Assembly (NCBI RefSeq): GCF_002583555.1
Contig: NZ_BEGX01000032.1
Coordinates: forward strand, 1 to 64,000
Source: Pseudonocardia sp. N23
GTDB taxonomy: Bacteria; Actinomycetota; Actinomycetes; Mycobacteriales; Pseudonocardiaceae
Reading direction: 5' to 3'
Length of the DNA stretch: 64,000 nucleotides
Under the pieces are notes generated by a model. The model saw nothing but the letters and a program-made list of their open reading frames with translations. It searched no databases and was not told the origin of the DNA. Position numbers and translations under genes: made by a program. Shown here one piece after another: positions 16,232 to 23,950 of this stretch (position 1 is its first letter; every line of letters starts with the position of its first letter).

Positions 16232-17143
16232 TCAGCTGCGGTACATCGAGTGGACGCGCCACGGGGTGAAACCGAGCCGCTGATAGACGGCCACAGCGGG
16301 CGCATTGTCGGACTCGACGTAGAGCATCACGGCGTCGAGCCCGTGGGACCGCAGATGCTCCAGCCCGGCGATCGTCAGCGCCCCACCGAGACGCCGGCCC
16401 TGCGCCGCCGGGTCGACCCCGAGGACGTACACCTCGCCGATCGCCGGCCCCTCGGCCCCGGCCGGGTGGACCTTGGTCCAGTGGTAGCCGAGCAGCCGCT
16501 CGCCGGCCCCGTCGCCCTCGACGGCCAGCAGGAACCCTGCGGGGTCGAACCAGGCCTCCGTCTCGCGCTGCGCGACCTGCTCGTGCCCCCAGCCGCCCTG
16601 CTCGGGGTGCCAGTCGAACGCCGCGTTGTTGACGCGCAGGAACTCGGCCTCGTCGCGGGCCGGGTCGAACGCGCGCAGCCGCACACCCTCGGGGAACTCC
16701 GCGGCCGGCAGCGGCTCGTCGAGCTCGCGGCGCATCTGCCACAACTCCCGGACCTTGGTCAGGCCGTGCGTCGCGGCCAGCCGGGCCGCGCCGGGGTGCT
16801 CGCCGTGCGCCCACACCTCGAGCGGGCCGCCCGCGCGGGCGACGACGGCAGCGACCAGCGCCGTCCCGATCCCCTGCCGCCGGTGCCGCGGACCGACGAC
16901 GAGCTCCGCCGTCCCCGCGCCGTCGCCCGACGTGGCGAGCTGCGCGTACCCGGCGACGACACCGTCGGCCGCGGCGACCACGTGCACGATCCCGTCGCCC
17001 CCGTGGCGAAGGTTGATCAGGATCTGCTCCGACAGCGGAGCGATCCCGTCGGCCTGCGCGGCCGCGTCGGCGAGGGCACGCACCGCAGCGGCGTCCTCGG
17101 CGCCGATGAGGTCCGAGATGGACGGTGAGGCGACTCCGGTCAT
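16232..17143 (-). CDS. mshD: Mycothiol synthase
   Basis: A 303-residue protein with two GNAT acetyltransferase domains. The N-terminal half contains VVGPRHRRQGIGTALVAAV; the C-terminal half contains GYHWTKVHP, IGEVYVLGVDPAAQGRRLGGALT and MLYVESDNAPAVAVYQRLGF. MshD acetylates Cys-GlcN-Ins with acetyl-CoA, the last step of mycothiol synthesis, and is confined to actinobacteria. It lies 30 bp downstream of glnR on the same strand. The glnR-mshD-pst/phoU neighbourhood is shared with Mycobacterium (Rv0818-Rv0821c). Length and motifs are complete. Confidence 0.95.
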   Translation of the reverse strand: MTGVASPSISDLIGAEDAAAVRALADAAAQADGIAPLSEQILINLRHGGDGIVHVVAAADGVVAGYAQLATSGDGAGTAELVVGPRHRRQGIGTALVAAVVARAGGPLEVWAHGEHPGAARLAATHGLTKVRELWQMRRELDEPLPAAEFPEGVRLRAFDPARDEAEFLRVNNAAFDWHPEQGGWGHEQVAQRETEAWFDPAGFLLAVEGDGAGERLLGYHWTKVHPAGAEGPAIGEVYVLGVDPAAQGRRLGGALTIAGLEHLRSHGLDAVMLYVESDNAPAVAVYQRLGFTPWRVHSMYRS

Positions 17144-17173
17144 GCCCGAAACCCTACGCGGGCAGGCAGACGG

Positions 17174-17935
17174 TCAGCCGCCGCGCGACACCGGCTCCGG
17201 GGCCCGGTGCTCCTCCTCGTCGTCGTCGACGGGACCGTCGAGACCACCCGCCGGCACACCCATCGCGCCCCGCGCCGGCCGCACGAACTTGTAGCCGACG
17301 TTGCGGACCGTGCCGATCATCTGCTCGTGCTCGGTGCCGAGCTTCGCGCGCAGCCGCCGCACGTGGACGTCGACCGTGCGGGTGCCACCGAAGAAGTCGT
17401 ACCCCCACACCTCCTGCAGCAGCTGGGCCCGGGTGAACACCCGTCCCGCGTGCTGCGCGAGGTACTTGAGCAGCTCGAACTCCTTGTACGTGAGCTCCAG
17501 CAGGCGACCCCGCAGCCGTGCCGAGTACGTCGCCTCGTCGATCACCAGCTCGCCCAGGACGAGCGCGCCGCCCGTGGTCGCGGCGTCACCGCCGGGGCGG
17601 GCCCGGAGCAGACGCAGCCGCGCGTCGACCTCCGCCGGACCCGCGCCCGGCAACAGGATCTCGTCGACCGCCCACTCCGAGGACACGGCGACCAGCCCGC
17701 CCTCGGTGAGGATCGCGACGACGGGCACGTCGGTTCCGGTGCTGCCGAGCAGGCGGCACAGGCTGCGCGCGGCGACCAGGTCGCTGCGCGCGTCGACCAG
17801 AACGGCATCGTGGGGGCCCGCGTCGAGCAGGGCAGCCACCTCGGGCGCAGCCGTACGCACCCCGTGTGGCAGCAACGTCAGCGCGGGCAGGACCGCCCCG
17901 GGATCCGGATCAGCTGTCAGCAGCAGGAGTTCCAC
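17174..17935 (-). CDS. glnR: GlnR, OmpR-type nitrogen regulator
   Basis: A 253-residue orphan response regulator of the GlnR group. The receiver-like domain (1-110) begins [19 protein letters not shown] and contains VLVDARSDL at the phosphoacceptor position; GlnR receivers lack the normal acidic pocket and work without a kinase. The winged-helix DNA-binding domain (about 130-220) is nearly canonical: [65 protein letters not shown] and [14 protein letters not shown]. GlnR controls nitrogen assimilation genes in actinobacteria. GTG at 17935 has GGAGAGGAG upstream and gives the family N terminus, so the ATG at 17983 is not used. The C-terminal tail is Asp/Glu-rich. mshD follows. Confidence 0.93.
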   Translation of the reverse strand: MELLLLTADPDPGAVLPALTLLPHGVRTAAPEVAALLDAGPHDAVLVDARSDLVAARSLCRLLGSTGTDVPVVAILTEGGLVAVSSEWAVDEILLPGAGPAEVDARLRLLRARPGGDAATTGGALVLGELVIDEATYSARLRGRLLELTYKEFELLKYLAQHAGRVFTRAQLLQEVWGYDFFGGTRTVDVHVRRLRAKLGTEHEQMIGTVRNVGYKFVRPARGAMGVPAGGLDGPVDDDEEEHRAPEPVSRGG

Positions 17936-18071
17936 CGCCGGCTCCTCTCCGCCGGCGGCGCGACCAGGCAACCGGCACGTCACGCACGGCGTTCGACCCG
18001 CGGCGACAGGAGCCGGTCCGCCCGGTGCCCGCCTCCGCGCGACCCGGTCGGGGCTACCACGCGGAACGCTC

Positions 18072-18086
18072 GAACCATATCGGTTC
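18072..18086. promoter_or_regulatory. Short inverted repeat in the glnR-lmeA divergent region
   Basis: GAACC (18072-18076) and GGTTC (18082-18086) flank ATATC in the 281-bp divergent region. It could be an operator for either gene. Nothing else clear is seen in this interval apart from the ribosome site GGAGGTCTGA before lmeA. Confidence 0.25.
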
Positions 18087-18216
18087 AGTCGTGCGGTGTC
18101 CGGGTATCGCGGCGCACCTCACGGGACCGCCCCGTCGTTCGGAGGGGGCCAGCAGGGGCGGTGCGCGGCGCGCCCACTACCGTCGACTGGTTCGTTCGTC
18201 CGTGTCGGAGGTCTGA

Positions 18217-19014
18217 GTGAAGCGCCTGCTCATCGCGCTGGTGGTGCTCGTCGGTGCGCTGCTCGCCGCCGACTACGGCACGGCCGCCCTCGCCGAGTCC
18301 GCGGTCTCGCGGCAGATGCGCGCACAGCTCGCGCTCACCGACGACCCCGACGTCCGCATCAACGGGTTCCCGTTCCTCACCCAGGCGATCTCCGGCGACT
18401 ACCGCAGCATCGACGTCTCCGCCACGCACCTGTCCGTCGGCCCGCTGCGCGAGGTCGAGGTCCGCGCCCAGCTGCGCGACGTGAACGCGCCGCTGTCGAT
18501 GCTCCTCGGCTCCGGCCCGAAGTCGTTCACCGTCGCCGAGGCCGACGGGACCGTCCGCATCGACGCCGACGACCTGCAGCGGCTCATGCCCGGCGTCACC
18601 AAGATGCGCATCGAGAACATCGACCGGGGTACCGTCACCGACCTCGTCGACGAAGGTGGCCGGTCGTCCCTGCTGGGGATCGACCTCGACTCGTCGGCGC
18701 GGGTCGTCGGCACCCTGACGGTGCCGGGGATCGGTGAGAAGGAGGTCGCGGTGATCGCGTCGTTCCTGCTCGACGGACGCGACATCCTGATCGTGCCCCA
18801 GGACGTCCGCATCGACGACGGCCACGGCGACCGGCTGCCGCTGCCCACCACACTCGTCCGGACGCTGAGCGACGAGTTCGGCCTGCGGATCAGCCCCGGT
18901 ACGTTGCCGTTCGAGGTGACGCCCCGGCTGCTACGGCCCCGTGACGGCACGATCGAGATCAGCGGCACCATCGAGAACATGACCATCGGCGGCGCGTCCC
19001 CGCTCGCCCGGTGA
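18217..19014 (+). CDS. lmeA: LmeA-like DUF2993 phospholipid-binding envelope protein
   Basis: A 265-residue exported protein with an N-terminal hydrophobic signal or anchor (residues 3-22), followed by a DUF2993 domain: VRINGFPFLTQAISGDYRSIDVSA, LREVEVRAQLRDVNAPLS, ADDLQRLMPG and a C-terminal beta-rich half. In mycobacteria the homologue LmeA (Rv0817c) binds phosphatidylinositides in the periplasm and is needed for proper lipomannan synthesis. The gene order lmeA next to glnR matches Mycobacterium, which supports orthology. The GTG start is preceded by GGAGG with four intervening bases. The molecular role in this organism is inferred. Confidence 0.8.
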   Translation: MKRLLIALVVLVGALLAADYGTAALAESAVSRQMRAQLALTDDPDVRINGFPFLTQAISGDYRSIDVSATHLSVGPLREVEVRAQLRDVNAPLSMLLGSGPKSFTVAEADGTVRIDADDLQRLMPGVTKMRIENIDRGTVTDLVDEGGRSSLLGIDLDSSARVVGTLTVPGIGEKEVAVIASFLLDGRDILIVPQDVRIDDGHGDRLPLPTTLVRTLSDEFGLRISPGTLPFEVTPRLLRPRDGTIEISGTIENMTIGGASPLAR

Positions 19015-19072
19015 CCCGGGCCCGCCGCGCTGACGCAGGAATGCCGGCCGCCCGTCCGACGTTGCGCCGGAG

Positions 19073-19513
19073 GTGAACACCACCGGGTTGTGGGTCGTCC
19101 TCGGCGTGCTCGTCGTCGCAACGGTCGCCGGTCTCGTCCTCCGCGCCCGGTCGGGCCGTGTCCGGACATCTGCGCGTCCCACGGGCCGGTCCGCACCCAC
19201 GGCCGGCTGGTCGCTCGCCGGACACGCCCCCGCCGACGACGACCGCGTCCTGCTGCTGCAGGTCTCCTCGCCCGTGTGCACGCCGTGCCGGCAGACCGCT
19301 GCGCTCCTCGACGACCTCAGCACCACCACTCCCGGCCTCGTCCACGTCGAGGTCGACGTCGCCGACCGGCCCGAGGTCGCCTCCGAGCTGGGCATCATGC
19401 GCACGCCGACCGTCGTCGCGTTCGACCGGTCCGGCGCCGAGCTGCTGCGCGTCTCCGGCGTGCCCCGCCGTCCCGACCTCGAGGCAGCCCTCGCTCCGGC
19501 GCTGTCCGCGTGA
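19073..19513 (+). CDS. Membrane-anchored thioredoxin-like protein (ThiX-like)
   Basis: A 146-residue protein with one N-terminal membrane segment (about residues 5-22) and a thioredoxin fold. The active site is SPVCTPCRQT (CxxC), and the cis-Pro loop is MRTPTVVAF. In M. tuberculosis the matching gene (thiX, Rv0816c) sits beside cysA2-sseC2, as here. The domain probably lies in the cytoplasm or cell envelope depending on anchor orientation. It is the first gene of the sulfur block but is separated from the rest by a leader-peptide region, so it may be transcribed independently. The proposed GTG start has GGAG very close to it, so the exact start is uncertain. Confidence 0.8.
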   Translation: MNTTGLWVVLGVLVVATVAGLVLRARSGRVRTSARPTGRSAPTAGWSLAGHAPADDDRVLLLQVSSPVCTPCRQTAALLDDLSTTTPGLVHVEVDVADRPEVASELGIMRTPTVVAFDRSGAELLRVSGVPRRPDLEAALAPALSA

Positions 19514-19604
19514 CAGCGGCCGGCGGCACCCCACGCGACCTGGTGACGAGGCCCACCCGTCCCGCCCTTCGGACCGGGCATTCCCGCTTTGCGGGATCCT
19601 CGGC

Positions 19605-19692
19605 TACCCTCGGCACCGTGAACTGGCCGCTGACCAAACGACGCGCAGTGGATCTGTGTCGCGTCGGCAGCTGCCTGTGTCGCGTCTCCTGA
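19605..19692 (+). promoter_or_regulatory. Leaderless promoter and Cys-codon attenuator region
   Basis: TACCCT at 19605-19610 is a -10 element placed seven bases before the GTG at 19618, giving a leaderless transcript that begins with the leader peptide. Upstream, TCCCGC/GCGGGA (19582-19596) forms a small hairpin. Downstream, GCCCGC/GCGGGC near 19711-19729 could fold and influence the DUF4395 ribosome site. Confidence 0.55.
19618..19692 (+). CDS. Cys-rich leader peptide of the sulfurtransferase operon
   Basis: A 24-codon reading frame starting GTG and ending TGA, product VNWPLTKRRAVDLCRVGSCL followed by CRVS. The pattern RRAVDLCRV.SCLC matches the conserved putative leader peptides found before sulfur-metabolism genes in actinobacteria; in mycobacteria such leaderless Cys-rich uORFs mediate cysteine-responsive attenuation of the cysA2-sseC2 operon. 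Three Cys codons (positions 14, 19, 21) are clustered before the stop. The downstream genes here are DUF4395, sulfurtransferase and DUF1416, exactly the expected targets. High cysteine would let ribosomes finish the peptide and change access to the downstream start at 19789. Confidence 0.8.
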   Translation: MNWPLTKRRAVDLCRVGSCLCRVS

Positions 19693-19788
19693 CGCCGGCC
19701 ACCTGAGTTCCGCCCGCACCTGCGCGGGCCAGGGTGTGTCCCGGACACGAACATCCGATCCTTCGTTCGTTCGTCCCCAGGAGTCCCC

Positions 19789-20301
19789 ATGTCCACACCG
19801 GACGGCCCTGTCACGCCCGTGGCGGGTCCCGGTCACGTCCCCACCGAGCCCTCGCTCGACCCGCGCGGCGTGCGGTTCGCGGCGGCCCTCACCACCGTCG
19901 TCCTCGTGCTCGTCCTGCTCGCCGGCAGCGGATGGCTGGCCGCGGCGCAGGCCGTCGTGTTCGGCCTCGGAGCGTTCGCCGGTATGCGGTTCGCGCCCTA
20001 CTCGCTGCTCTACCGGGCGCTGCTCGCCCGCCGGCTCGGGCCGCCCGCCGAGCGGGAGGACGCCGCACCCGTGCGGTTCTCCCAGCTCGTCGGTTTCCTC
20101 TTCGCCGTCGTCGCCGCGGTGGGCTACCTCACCGGCCTGACGACGCTCGGCATCGTCGCCACCGCGTTCGCACTCGCGGCGGCATTCCTCAACGCGGCCT
20201 TCGGCTTCTGCCTCGGCTGCGAGATGTACACGCTGATCTCCCGTACCCGGGCCCGGTTTCGGTCCCGCAACCCGCACACTGCAGAAGGAGCGACCGCATG
20301 A
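19789..20301 (+). CDS. DUF4395 family membrane protein
   Basis: A 170-residue protein with four predicted membrane segments, near residues 35-50, 52-68, 100-118 and 122-142. The typical DUF4395 features are DPRGVRFAAALT at the start, FAPYSLLYR in the middle, and the C-terminal signature AFLNAAFGFCLGCEMY with two cysteines. Proteins of this family regularly adjoin thiosulfate sulfurtransferases and thioredoxins and may handle a sulfur or redox intermediate in the membrane; no biochemical role is established to my knowledge. The ATG follows AGGAG by five bases. The stop overlaps the sulfurtransferase start as ATGA. It is downstream of the Cys leader peptide. Confidence 0.85.
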   Translation: MSTPDGPVTPVAGPGHVPTEPSLDPRGVRFAAALTTVVLVLVLLAGSGWLAAAQAVVFGLGAFAGMRFAPYSLLYRALLARRLGPPAEREDAAPVRFSQLVGFLFAVVAAVGYLTGLTTLGIVATAFALAAAFLNAAFGFCLGCEMYTLISRTRARFRSRNPHTAEGATA

Positions 20302-21137
20302 GCCGCGAAGACGTCCTGGTCACCACGGACTGGGCCGAGAAGAACCTCGGCGCTGAGGGCGTCGTCTTCGTCGAGGTCGACGAGGACACCACGGCCTACG
20401 ACGGGGGCCACATCCCCGGCGCCGTCAAGTTCAGCTGGACCACCGAGCTGACCGACCCCGTGCGCCGCGACGTCCTCACCAAGGAGGACTTCTCCGCGGT
20501 GCTCTCGGCCAAGGGCATCGGCAACGACGACACCGTCGTCCTCTACGGCGGCAACAACAACTGGTTCGCGGCCTACGCGTACTGGGAGTTCAAGCTCTAC
20601 GGCCACCAGGACGTCAAGCTCATCGACGGTGGCCGCAAGAAGTGGGAGCTCGACGGGCGCACCCTCACCACCGAGGTCGCCGACCGTCCCGCCGCCACCT
20701 ACACGGCCAAGGACGCCGACCTGTCGATCCGCGCGTTCCGTGACGAGGTCGTCGCCTCGATCGGCGCGAAGAACCTGGTCGACGTCCGCTCGCCCGACGA
20801 GTTCTCCGGCAAGATCTTCGCCCCGGCGCACCTGCCGCAGGAGGTCTCGCAGCGTCGTGGCCACGTCAAGGGCGCCATCAACGTGCCGTGGAGCAAGGCG
20901 GCCAACGAGGACGGCACCTTCAAGTCCGACGAGGAGCTCAAGGCCCTCTACGGCGACGCCGGCCTCGACGACGGAAAGGCTGTCATCGCCTACTGCCGCA
21001 TCGGTGAGCGCAGCTCGCACACCTGGTTCGTGCTGCGCGAGCTGCTCGGCCACAGCGACGTCAAGAACTACGACGGCAGCTGGGTCGAGTACGGATCGCT
21101 CGTCGGCGTGCCGATCGAGCTCGGGGCGGGCTCCTGA
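20298..21137 (+). CDS. Thiosulfate sulfurtransferase (CysA2/SseA-type rhodanese)
   Basis: A 279-residue protein with two rhodanese domains. The N-terminal, inactive domain contains DEDTTAYDGGHIPGAVKFSW. The C-terminal catalytic domain has LVDVRSPDEFSGKIFAP, RRGHVKGAINVPWSKA and the active loop AYCRIGERSSHTWF, whose Cys carries the persulfide. It transfers sulfane sulfur from thiosulfate to acceptors such as cyanide or thiols. The sequence corresponds to mycobacterial CysA2/CysA3. The ATG start has GAAGGAG eight bases upstream and overlaps the DUF4395 stop. The stop shares one base with the DUF1416 start (TGATG), so the three genes form a tightly coupled operon. Confidence 0.93.
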   Translation: MSREDVLVTTDWAEKNLGAEGVVFVEVDEDTTAYDGGHIPGAVKFSWTTELTDPVRRDVLTKEDFSAVLSAKGIGNDDTVVLYGGNNNWFAAYAYWEFKLYGHQDVKLIDGGRKKWELDGRTLTTEVADRPAATYTAKDADLSIRAFRDEVVASIGAKNLVDVRSPDEFSGKIFAPAHLPQEVSQRRGHVKGAINVPWSKAANEDGTFKSDEELKALYGDAGLDDGKAVIAYCRIGERSSHTWFVLRELLGHSDVKNYDGSWVEYGSLVGVPIELGAGS

Positions 21138-21436
21138 TGTGCGGCGCGCCTGACCAGGCCGTCGCGCTGCCCGCGGGCACCGACCTGGAGAAGCAGACCG
21201 TTCTCGCCGGTCGCGTCGTCGCGGGTGAGAGCCCGGTCGGCGGCGCGTTCGTCCGGCTGCTCGACGGCACCGGCGAGTTCACCGCCGAGGTCGTCTCCTC
21301 GGCGTCGGGCGACTTCCGCTTCTTCGCCGCGCCCGGCACCTGGACCGTCCGCGCGCTGTCGCGCTCGGGCAACGGCGAGTCGGTCCTGACCGCCGACGGG
21401 CCCGGCCTGCACCAGACGAAGGTCGCGGTCGCCTGA
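21137..21436 (+). CDS. sseC: DUF1416 protein (SseC-like)
   Basis: A 99-residue protein of the DUF1416 family, as in mycobacterial SseC1/SseC2. The N terminus MCGAPDQ carries a conserved Cys, followed by a transthyretin-like or carboxypeptidase-regulatory beta fold (VLAGRVVAGESPVGGAFVRLLD, SASGDFRFFAAPGTWTVRALS). It is always next to the sulfurtransferase in these genomes and is thought to take part in sulfur transfer; the function is not proven. The ATG overlaps the preceding stop by one base. A strong hairpin 47 bases after the stop ends the operon. Confidence 0.88.
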   Translation: MCGAPDQAVALPAGTDLEKQTVLAGRVVAGESPVGGAFVRLLDGTGEFTAEVVSSASGDFRFFAAPGTWTVRALSRSGNGESVLTADGPGLHQTKVAVA

Positions 21437-21483
21437 CCGGTCCCACCGGGACCAGCACGCAGCCGCAGCGAACGCTGCCACCG

Positions 21484-21515
21484 ACGCCGCTCCGGGCACC
21501 CGCCCGGGGCGGCGT
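21484..21515 (+). terminator. Strong hairpin terminator after the sulfur operon
   Basis: A 14-base arm at 21484-21497 pairs along its whole length with 21502-21515 (13 Watson-Crick pairs plus one T-G) around the loop ACCC. It has no U run, as is usual in high-GC actinobacteria. The next promoter element (TATGCT, 21542-21547) follows directly. Confidence 0.7.
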
Positions 21516-21555
21516 TCGGCGTGGGGGACGCGGCACGCGACTATGCTCCGCGGCC

Positions 21556-21687
21556 GTGCACTGGATGTTCACCGGACTGTTGATCGCGGTCAGCGTGGGG
21601 ATCGCCGGCTACACCGGCCATCTCCTGCGCCGGCTGTTCACCACCGCTCCCGCCACGACCGCCACCCACCACGACGAGGCCTCGTGA
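21556..21687 (+). CDS. Small single-span membrane protein coupled to nitrobindin
   Basis: A 43-residue protein: MHWMFTGLLIAVSVGIAGY forms one membrane helix, followed by a His-containing hydrophilic tail. GTG at 21556 lies eight bases after a -10 element TATGCT (21542-21547), so the mRNA should be almost leaderless. The stop overlaps the nitrobindin GTG start as GTGA. The coupled arrangement and open frame argue that it is real. I do not recognise a named family. Confidence 0.55.
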   Translation: MHWMFTGLLIAVSVGIAGYTGHLLRRLFTTAPATTATHHDEAS

Positions 21688-22331
21688 GTTCCGACCTTCC
21701 CGACGACACCACCGACGACGCCGACCTGCGCACGACGATCCCGGGCCCGGCCCACGCCGCGCCCGACTCGCCGCAGCGCAACCGGCCCCGCTGGGACGAC
21801 CTGCCCGTCCCCGACGACACCGCGAACCTCCGTGAAGGTCCCGACCTGAACGAGGCCTGTCTCGGGCTGCTGCCCCTGATCGGGGTGTGGCGCGGCACCG
21901 GTGAGGTCGTCTACCCGACGATCGACGGGCCGTTCCACTTCGGCCAGCAGCTCGTCTTCGCCCACGACGGCCGCCCGTTCGTCAGCTATGAGGCGCGCGC
22001 CTGGCTGCTCGACGACGACGGCAAGGTCATCCGCCCGGCGGCCCGGGAGACCGGCTTCTGGCGGCCCCAGCCCGACGGCACCCTCGAGGTGCTGATCGCG
22101 CACGGCACCGGGATCGTCGAGATCTTCTACGGCAAGGCCCGCACGCTGACGTCCTGGGAGATCGAGACCGACGCCGTCGCCCGCACCGCGACGGCCAAGG
22201 ACGTCACCGGCTCGCACCGGCTCTACGGCCTCGTCGAGGGCAGCGACCTCGCCTACGTCGACGAGCGGGCGATGATGGGCCGGCCCATGCAGCCGCACCT
22301 GTCGGCGCTGCTGCACCGCATCGCGGGCTGA
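21684..22331 (+). CDS. Nitrobindin, heme-binding beta-barrel protein
   Basis: A 215-residue protein. Residues 1-60 are a hydrophilic extension rich in Asp and Pro. Residues 60-215 form the nitrobindin (THAP4-like, formerly DUF1794) ten-stranded barrel: LLPLIGVWRGTGEVVYPTI with the GxWxGxG motif, FGQQLVFAHDGRPFVSYEARAWLL, ETGFWRPQPDGTLEVLIAHGTGIVEIFYGKA and the C-terminal ALLHRIAG carrying the proximal His. These proteins bind ferric heme and react with NO or isomerise peroxynitrite. The M. tuberculosis orthologue Rv0813c sits next to sseC2, as here. The start overlaps the small membrane gene by four bases. Confidence 0.9.
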   Translation: MSSDLPDDTTDDADLRTTIPGPAHAAPDSPQRNRPRWDDLPVPDDTANLREGPDLNEACLGLLPLIGVWRGTGEVVYPTIDGPFHFGQQLVFAHDGRPFVSYEARAWLLDDDGKVIRPAARETGFWRPQPDGTLEVLIAHGTGIVEIFYGKARTLTSWEIETDAVARTATAKDVTGSHRLYGLVEGSDLAYVDERAMMGRPMQPHLSALLHRIAG

Positions 22332-22349
22332 CCCCCGACGGCCGCCCGC

Positions 22350-22430
22350 GTCGGCACACCGGCAGGCGGCCGCCGGGTCGGCACACCGGCGGGCGGCCGC
22401 CGGGTCGGCACACCGGCGGGCGTACGCCGG
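22350..22430. repeat. Three tandem 27-bp repeats
   Basis: Three head-to-tail copies at 22350-22376, 22377-22403 and 22404-22430, each beginning GTCGGCACACCGGC. The first two differ at one base and the third diverges in the second half. They are non-coding, just after the nitrobindin stop in a convergent intergenic region, and there are no spacers, so this is not a CRISPR array. Confidence 0.85.
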
Positions 22431-22501
22431 GGTCTGTGGGTCTGCTCGGGGCTGCCGGGTCGGCGCGGGCCCGCGGGGGCTTCTCAGCAGCCCGCAGGCC
22501 T

Positions 22502-22616
22502 GCTCACCAGCCGGGGGCCCGCAGGGTCCCCGCTCGGCGGCCGGCGGTTCGCAGGGTCCGCTCAGCGGCCGGCGGAACCGCTGGGTCCCGCTCAGGGGCC
22601 GGCGGTCCGCAGGGTC
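22502..22616. repeat. Degenerate tandem repeats of about 29 bp derived from a gene 3' end
   Basis: Four imperfect units of 28-30 bp repeat the motif GCTCAGCGGCCGGCGG followed by CGCAGGGTC. The last unit contains the final codons (TLRTAGP) and the stop of the gene read leftward from 23905. The three others lie beyond that stop and most still carry a TGA at the same place, which looks like tandem duplication of the gene's end. Confidence 0.7.
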
Positions 22617-23905
22617 GACACCTCGGCGACCGGGATGCCGGCCAGGCGGGCGATCTGCTCGTCGCCGAGGCCGGCCGCGGCGAGCCTCTCGACGAGGCCC
22701 GCGAGGGCGTCCTGCTCGTGGCGGACCGCATCGAGGAGCCGGTCGAGCTGCCCCTGAACCCGGCCCAGCTCGACCGTGGCGCCGACGGCACGGTCCGGGT
22801 CCTCGAGCAGGACGGCGAGGAGCCGGTCGCGCGCGGCGACGTCGGGTTCCTCGGGCTGCGGTCGGCCCCGGTCCGCTGTCGCGGTGCGGTCGGTCGCGGT
22901 GCGGCCGGCCGCACCGCGACCGGCTGCCGCCTGGGTGGCCGCTTCCCGGTTCGCCAGCGCGTTCGCGACGGCGCCGGCGAGGCTGTGCCCGGCGCCCGGG
23001 GACTCGTCGGCCGGGGTCCGGTCGAGAACGGCGCCGGCCGCCGCCGGGACGGCACGCAGGACGGTGGTCGCAGGACCGGCCGGCTCCGCGGGGTCGTGAC
23101 GCGCGGGGTCGTGGTGTCCCACAACCAGTCGCGGCCCGGGCACTTCCGGTTGTGCAGCAACGGGTTGCCCTGTGTCCGCCACGGTTGCGGCCGAGTCCTG
23201 GAGCCCGGCGCCGGGGGCACCGGCGCCGGGCTCGTCCCCGGCGGACGCCGTCGCGTCCCCGGTGGTCACGGGACCGTCGTCCGGTCCGGTCGCGTCGTCG
23301 GCGAGCGTCAGGTCGACGCGGAGCCACGGCGCGGCGACGTTCGTCTCGTCTGCGGGCCGCTCCGCGAGCGCCGCCGCACCGCGCTCGGGCACCCGCACCC
23401 GCACCGACGTCGACGCCCGGCGGGCCGCCGCCCGCTGCAGCAGCACGTCGGAGCTCACGGGTAGCGGCGTCGTGTCGGGATCGCGTCGCACCGGCGCGAC
23501 GACAGGGCTCCCACCGCGTAGGGCGGCGAGGTCACCGACCGTCGCCACCGAGGGCGCCACGGCGGCCTTCGCCGCGGCGGGCACCTCGGCGACCGGCAGC
23601 GGCGCTGCGGTCTCGTCGGGAGCGGCAGGCTCGTCGTGAACCGCGGGCTCCTGCTGCGGGGCGGCGACGTCGGCACCGGCCGACGCCGGCTCACTCACGA
23701 CGTGTGGCGGCTCCCCCGGGACGGCCGCCTCCGCGACGGGCGCCAGCAGCGCGGCGGTGGTCCGCTCCGCAGCTCGGCGACGTCGTCGGCGCAGCGCAAC
23801 GACGACACCCACGACGACGGCGACGAGTACGACCCCCGCGACCACGAGCCAGCCGATGGGCACACCAAGCGGCGCAACCGCATCAGCCGAGGACGGCGAC
23901 ACCAT
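22592..23905 (-). CDS. Membrane-anchored Ala/Pro-rich protein of unknown function
   Basis: A 437-residue protein with one membrane segment near residues 16-37 (VPIGWLVVAGVVLVAVVVGVVV), a basic stop-transfer stretch RRRRRRAAE, and a long Ala/Pro/Asp/Glu-rich cytoplasmic region that is probably disordered. Residues about 360-437 are more ordered and helical, ending GLGDEQIARLAGIPVAEVSTLRTAGP, which resembles a small HTH-like or leucine-rich helical end. The start is uncertain: ATG at 23905 is chosen, but in-frame ATGs at 23932 and 23944 are possible and none has a good ribosome site. It lies 46 bp downstream of the DivIVA-like gene on the same strand and could work with it at the septum or wall. 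I do not recognise a family. Confidence 0.6.
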   Translation of the reverse strand: MVSPSSADAVAPLGVPIGWLVVAGVVLVAVVVGVVVALRRRRRRAAERTTAALLAPVAEAAVPGEPPHVVSEPASAGADVAAPQQEPAVHDEPAAPDETAAPLPVAEVPAAAKAAVAPSVATVGDLAALRGGSPVVAPVRRDPDTTPLPVSSDVLLQRAAARRASTSVRVRVPERGAAALAERPADETNVAAPWLRVDLTLADDATGPDDGPVTTGDATASAGDEPGAGAPGAGLQDSAATVADTGQPVAAQPEVPGPRLVVGHHDPARHDPAEPAGPATTVLRAVPAAAGAVLDRTPADESPGAGHSLAGAVANALANREAATQAAAGRGAAGRTATDRTATADRGRPQPEEPDVAARDRLLAVLLEDPDRAVGATVELGRVQGQLDRLLDAVRHEQDALAGLVERLAAAGLGDEQIARLAGIPVAEVSTLRTAGP

Positions 23906-23950
23906 GGCAGCGCACGGTACGCCAGGTGACATCACCCAGCGCAACCGTTG

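Noticed and set aside
22350..22430. CRISPR-like repeats
   Set aside because: The 27-bp units are directly adjacent without spacers and no cas genes are nearby.
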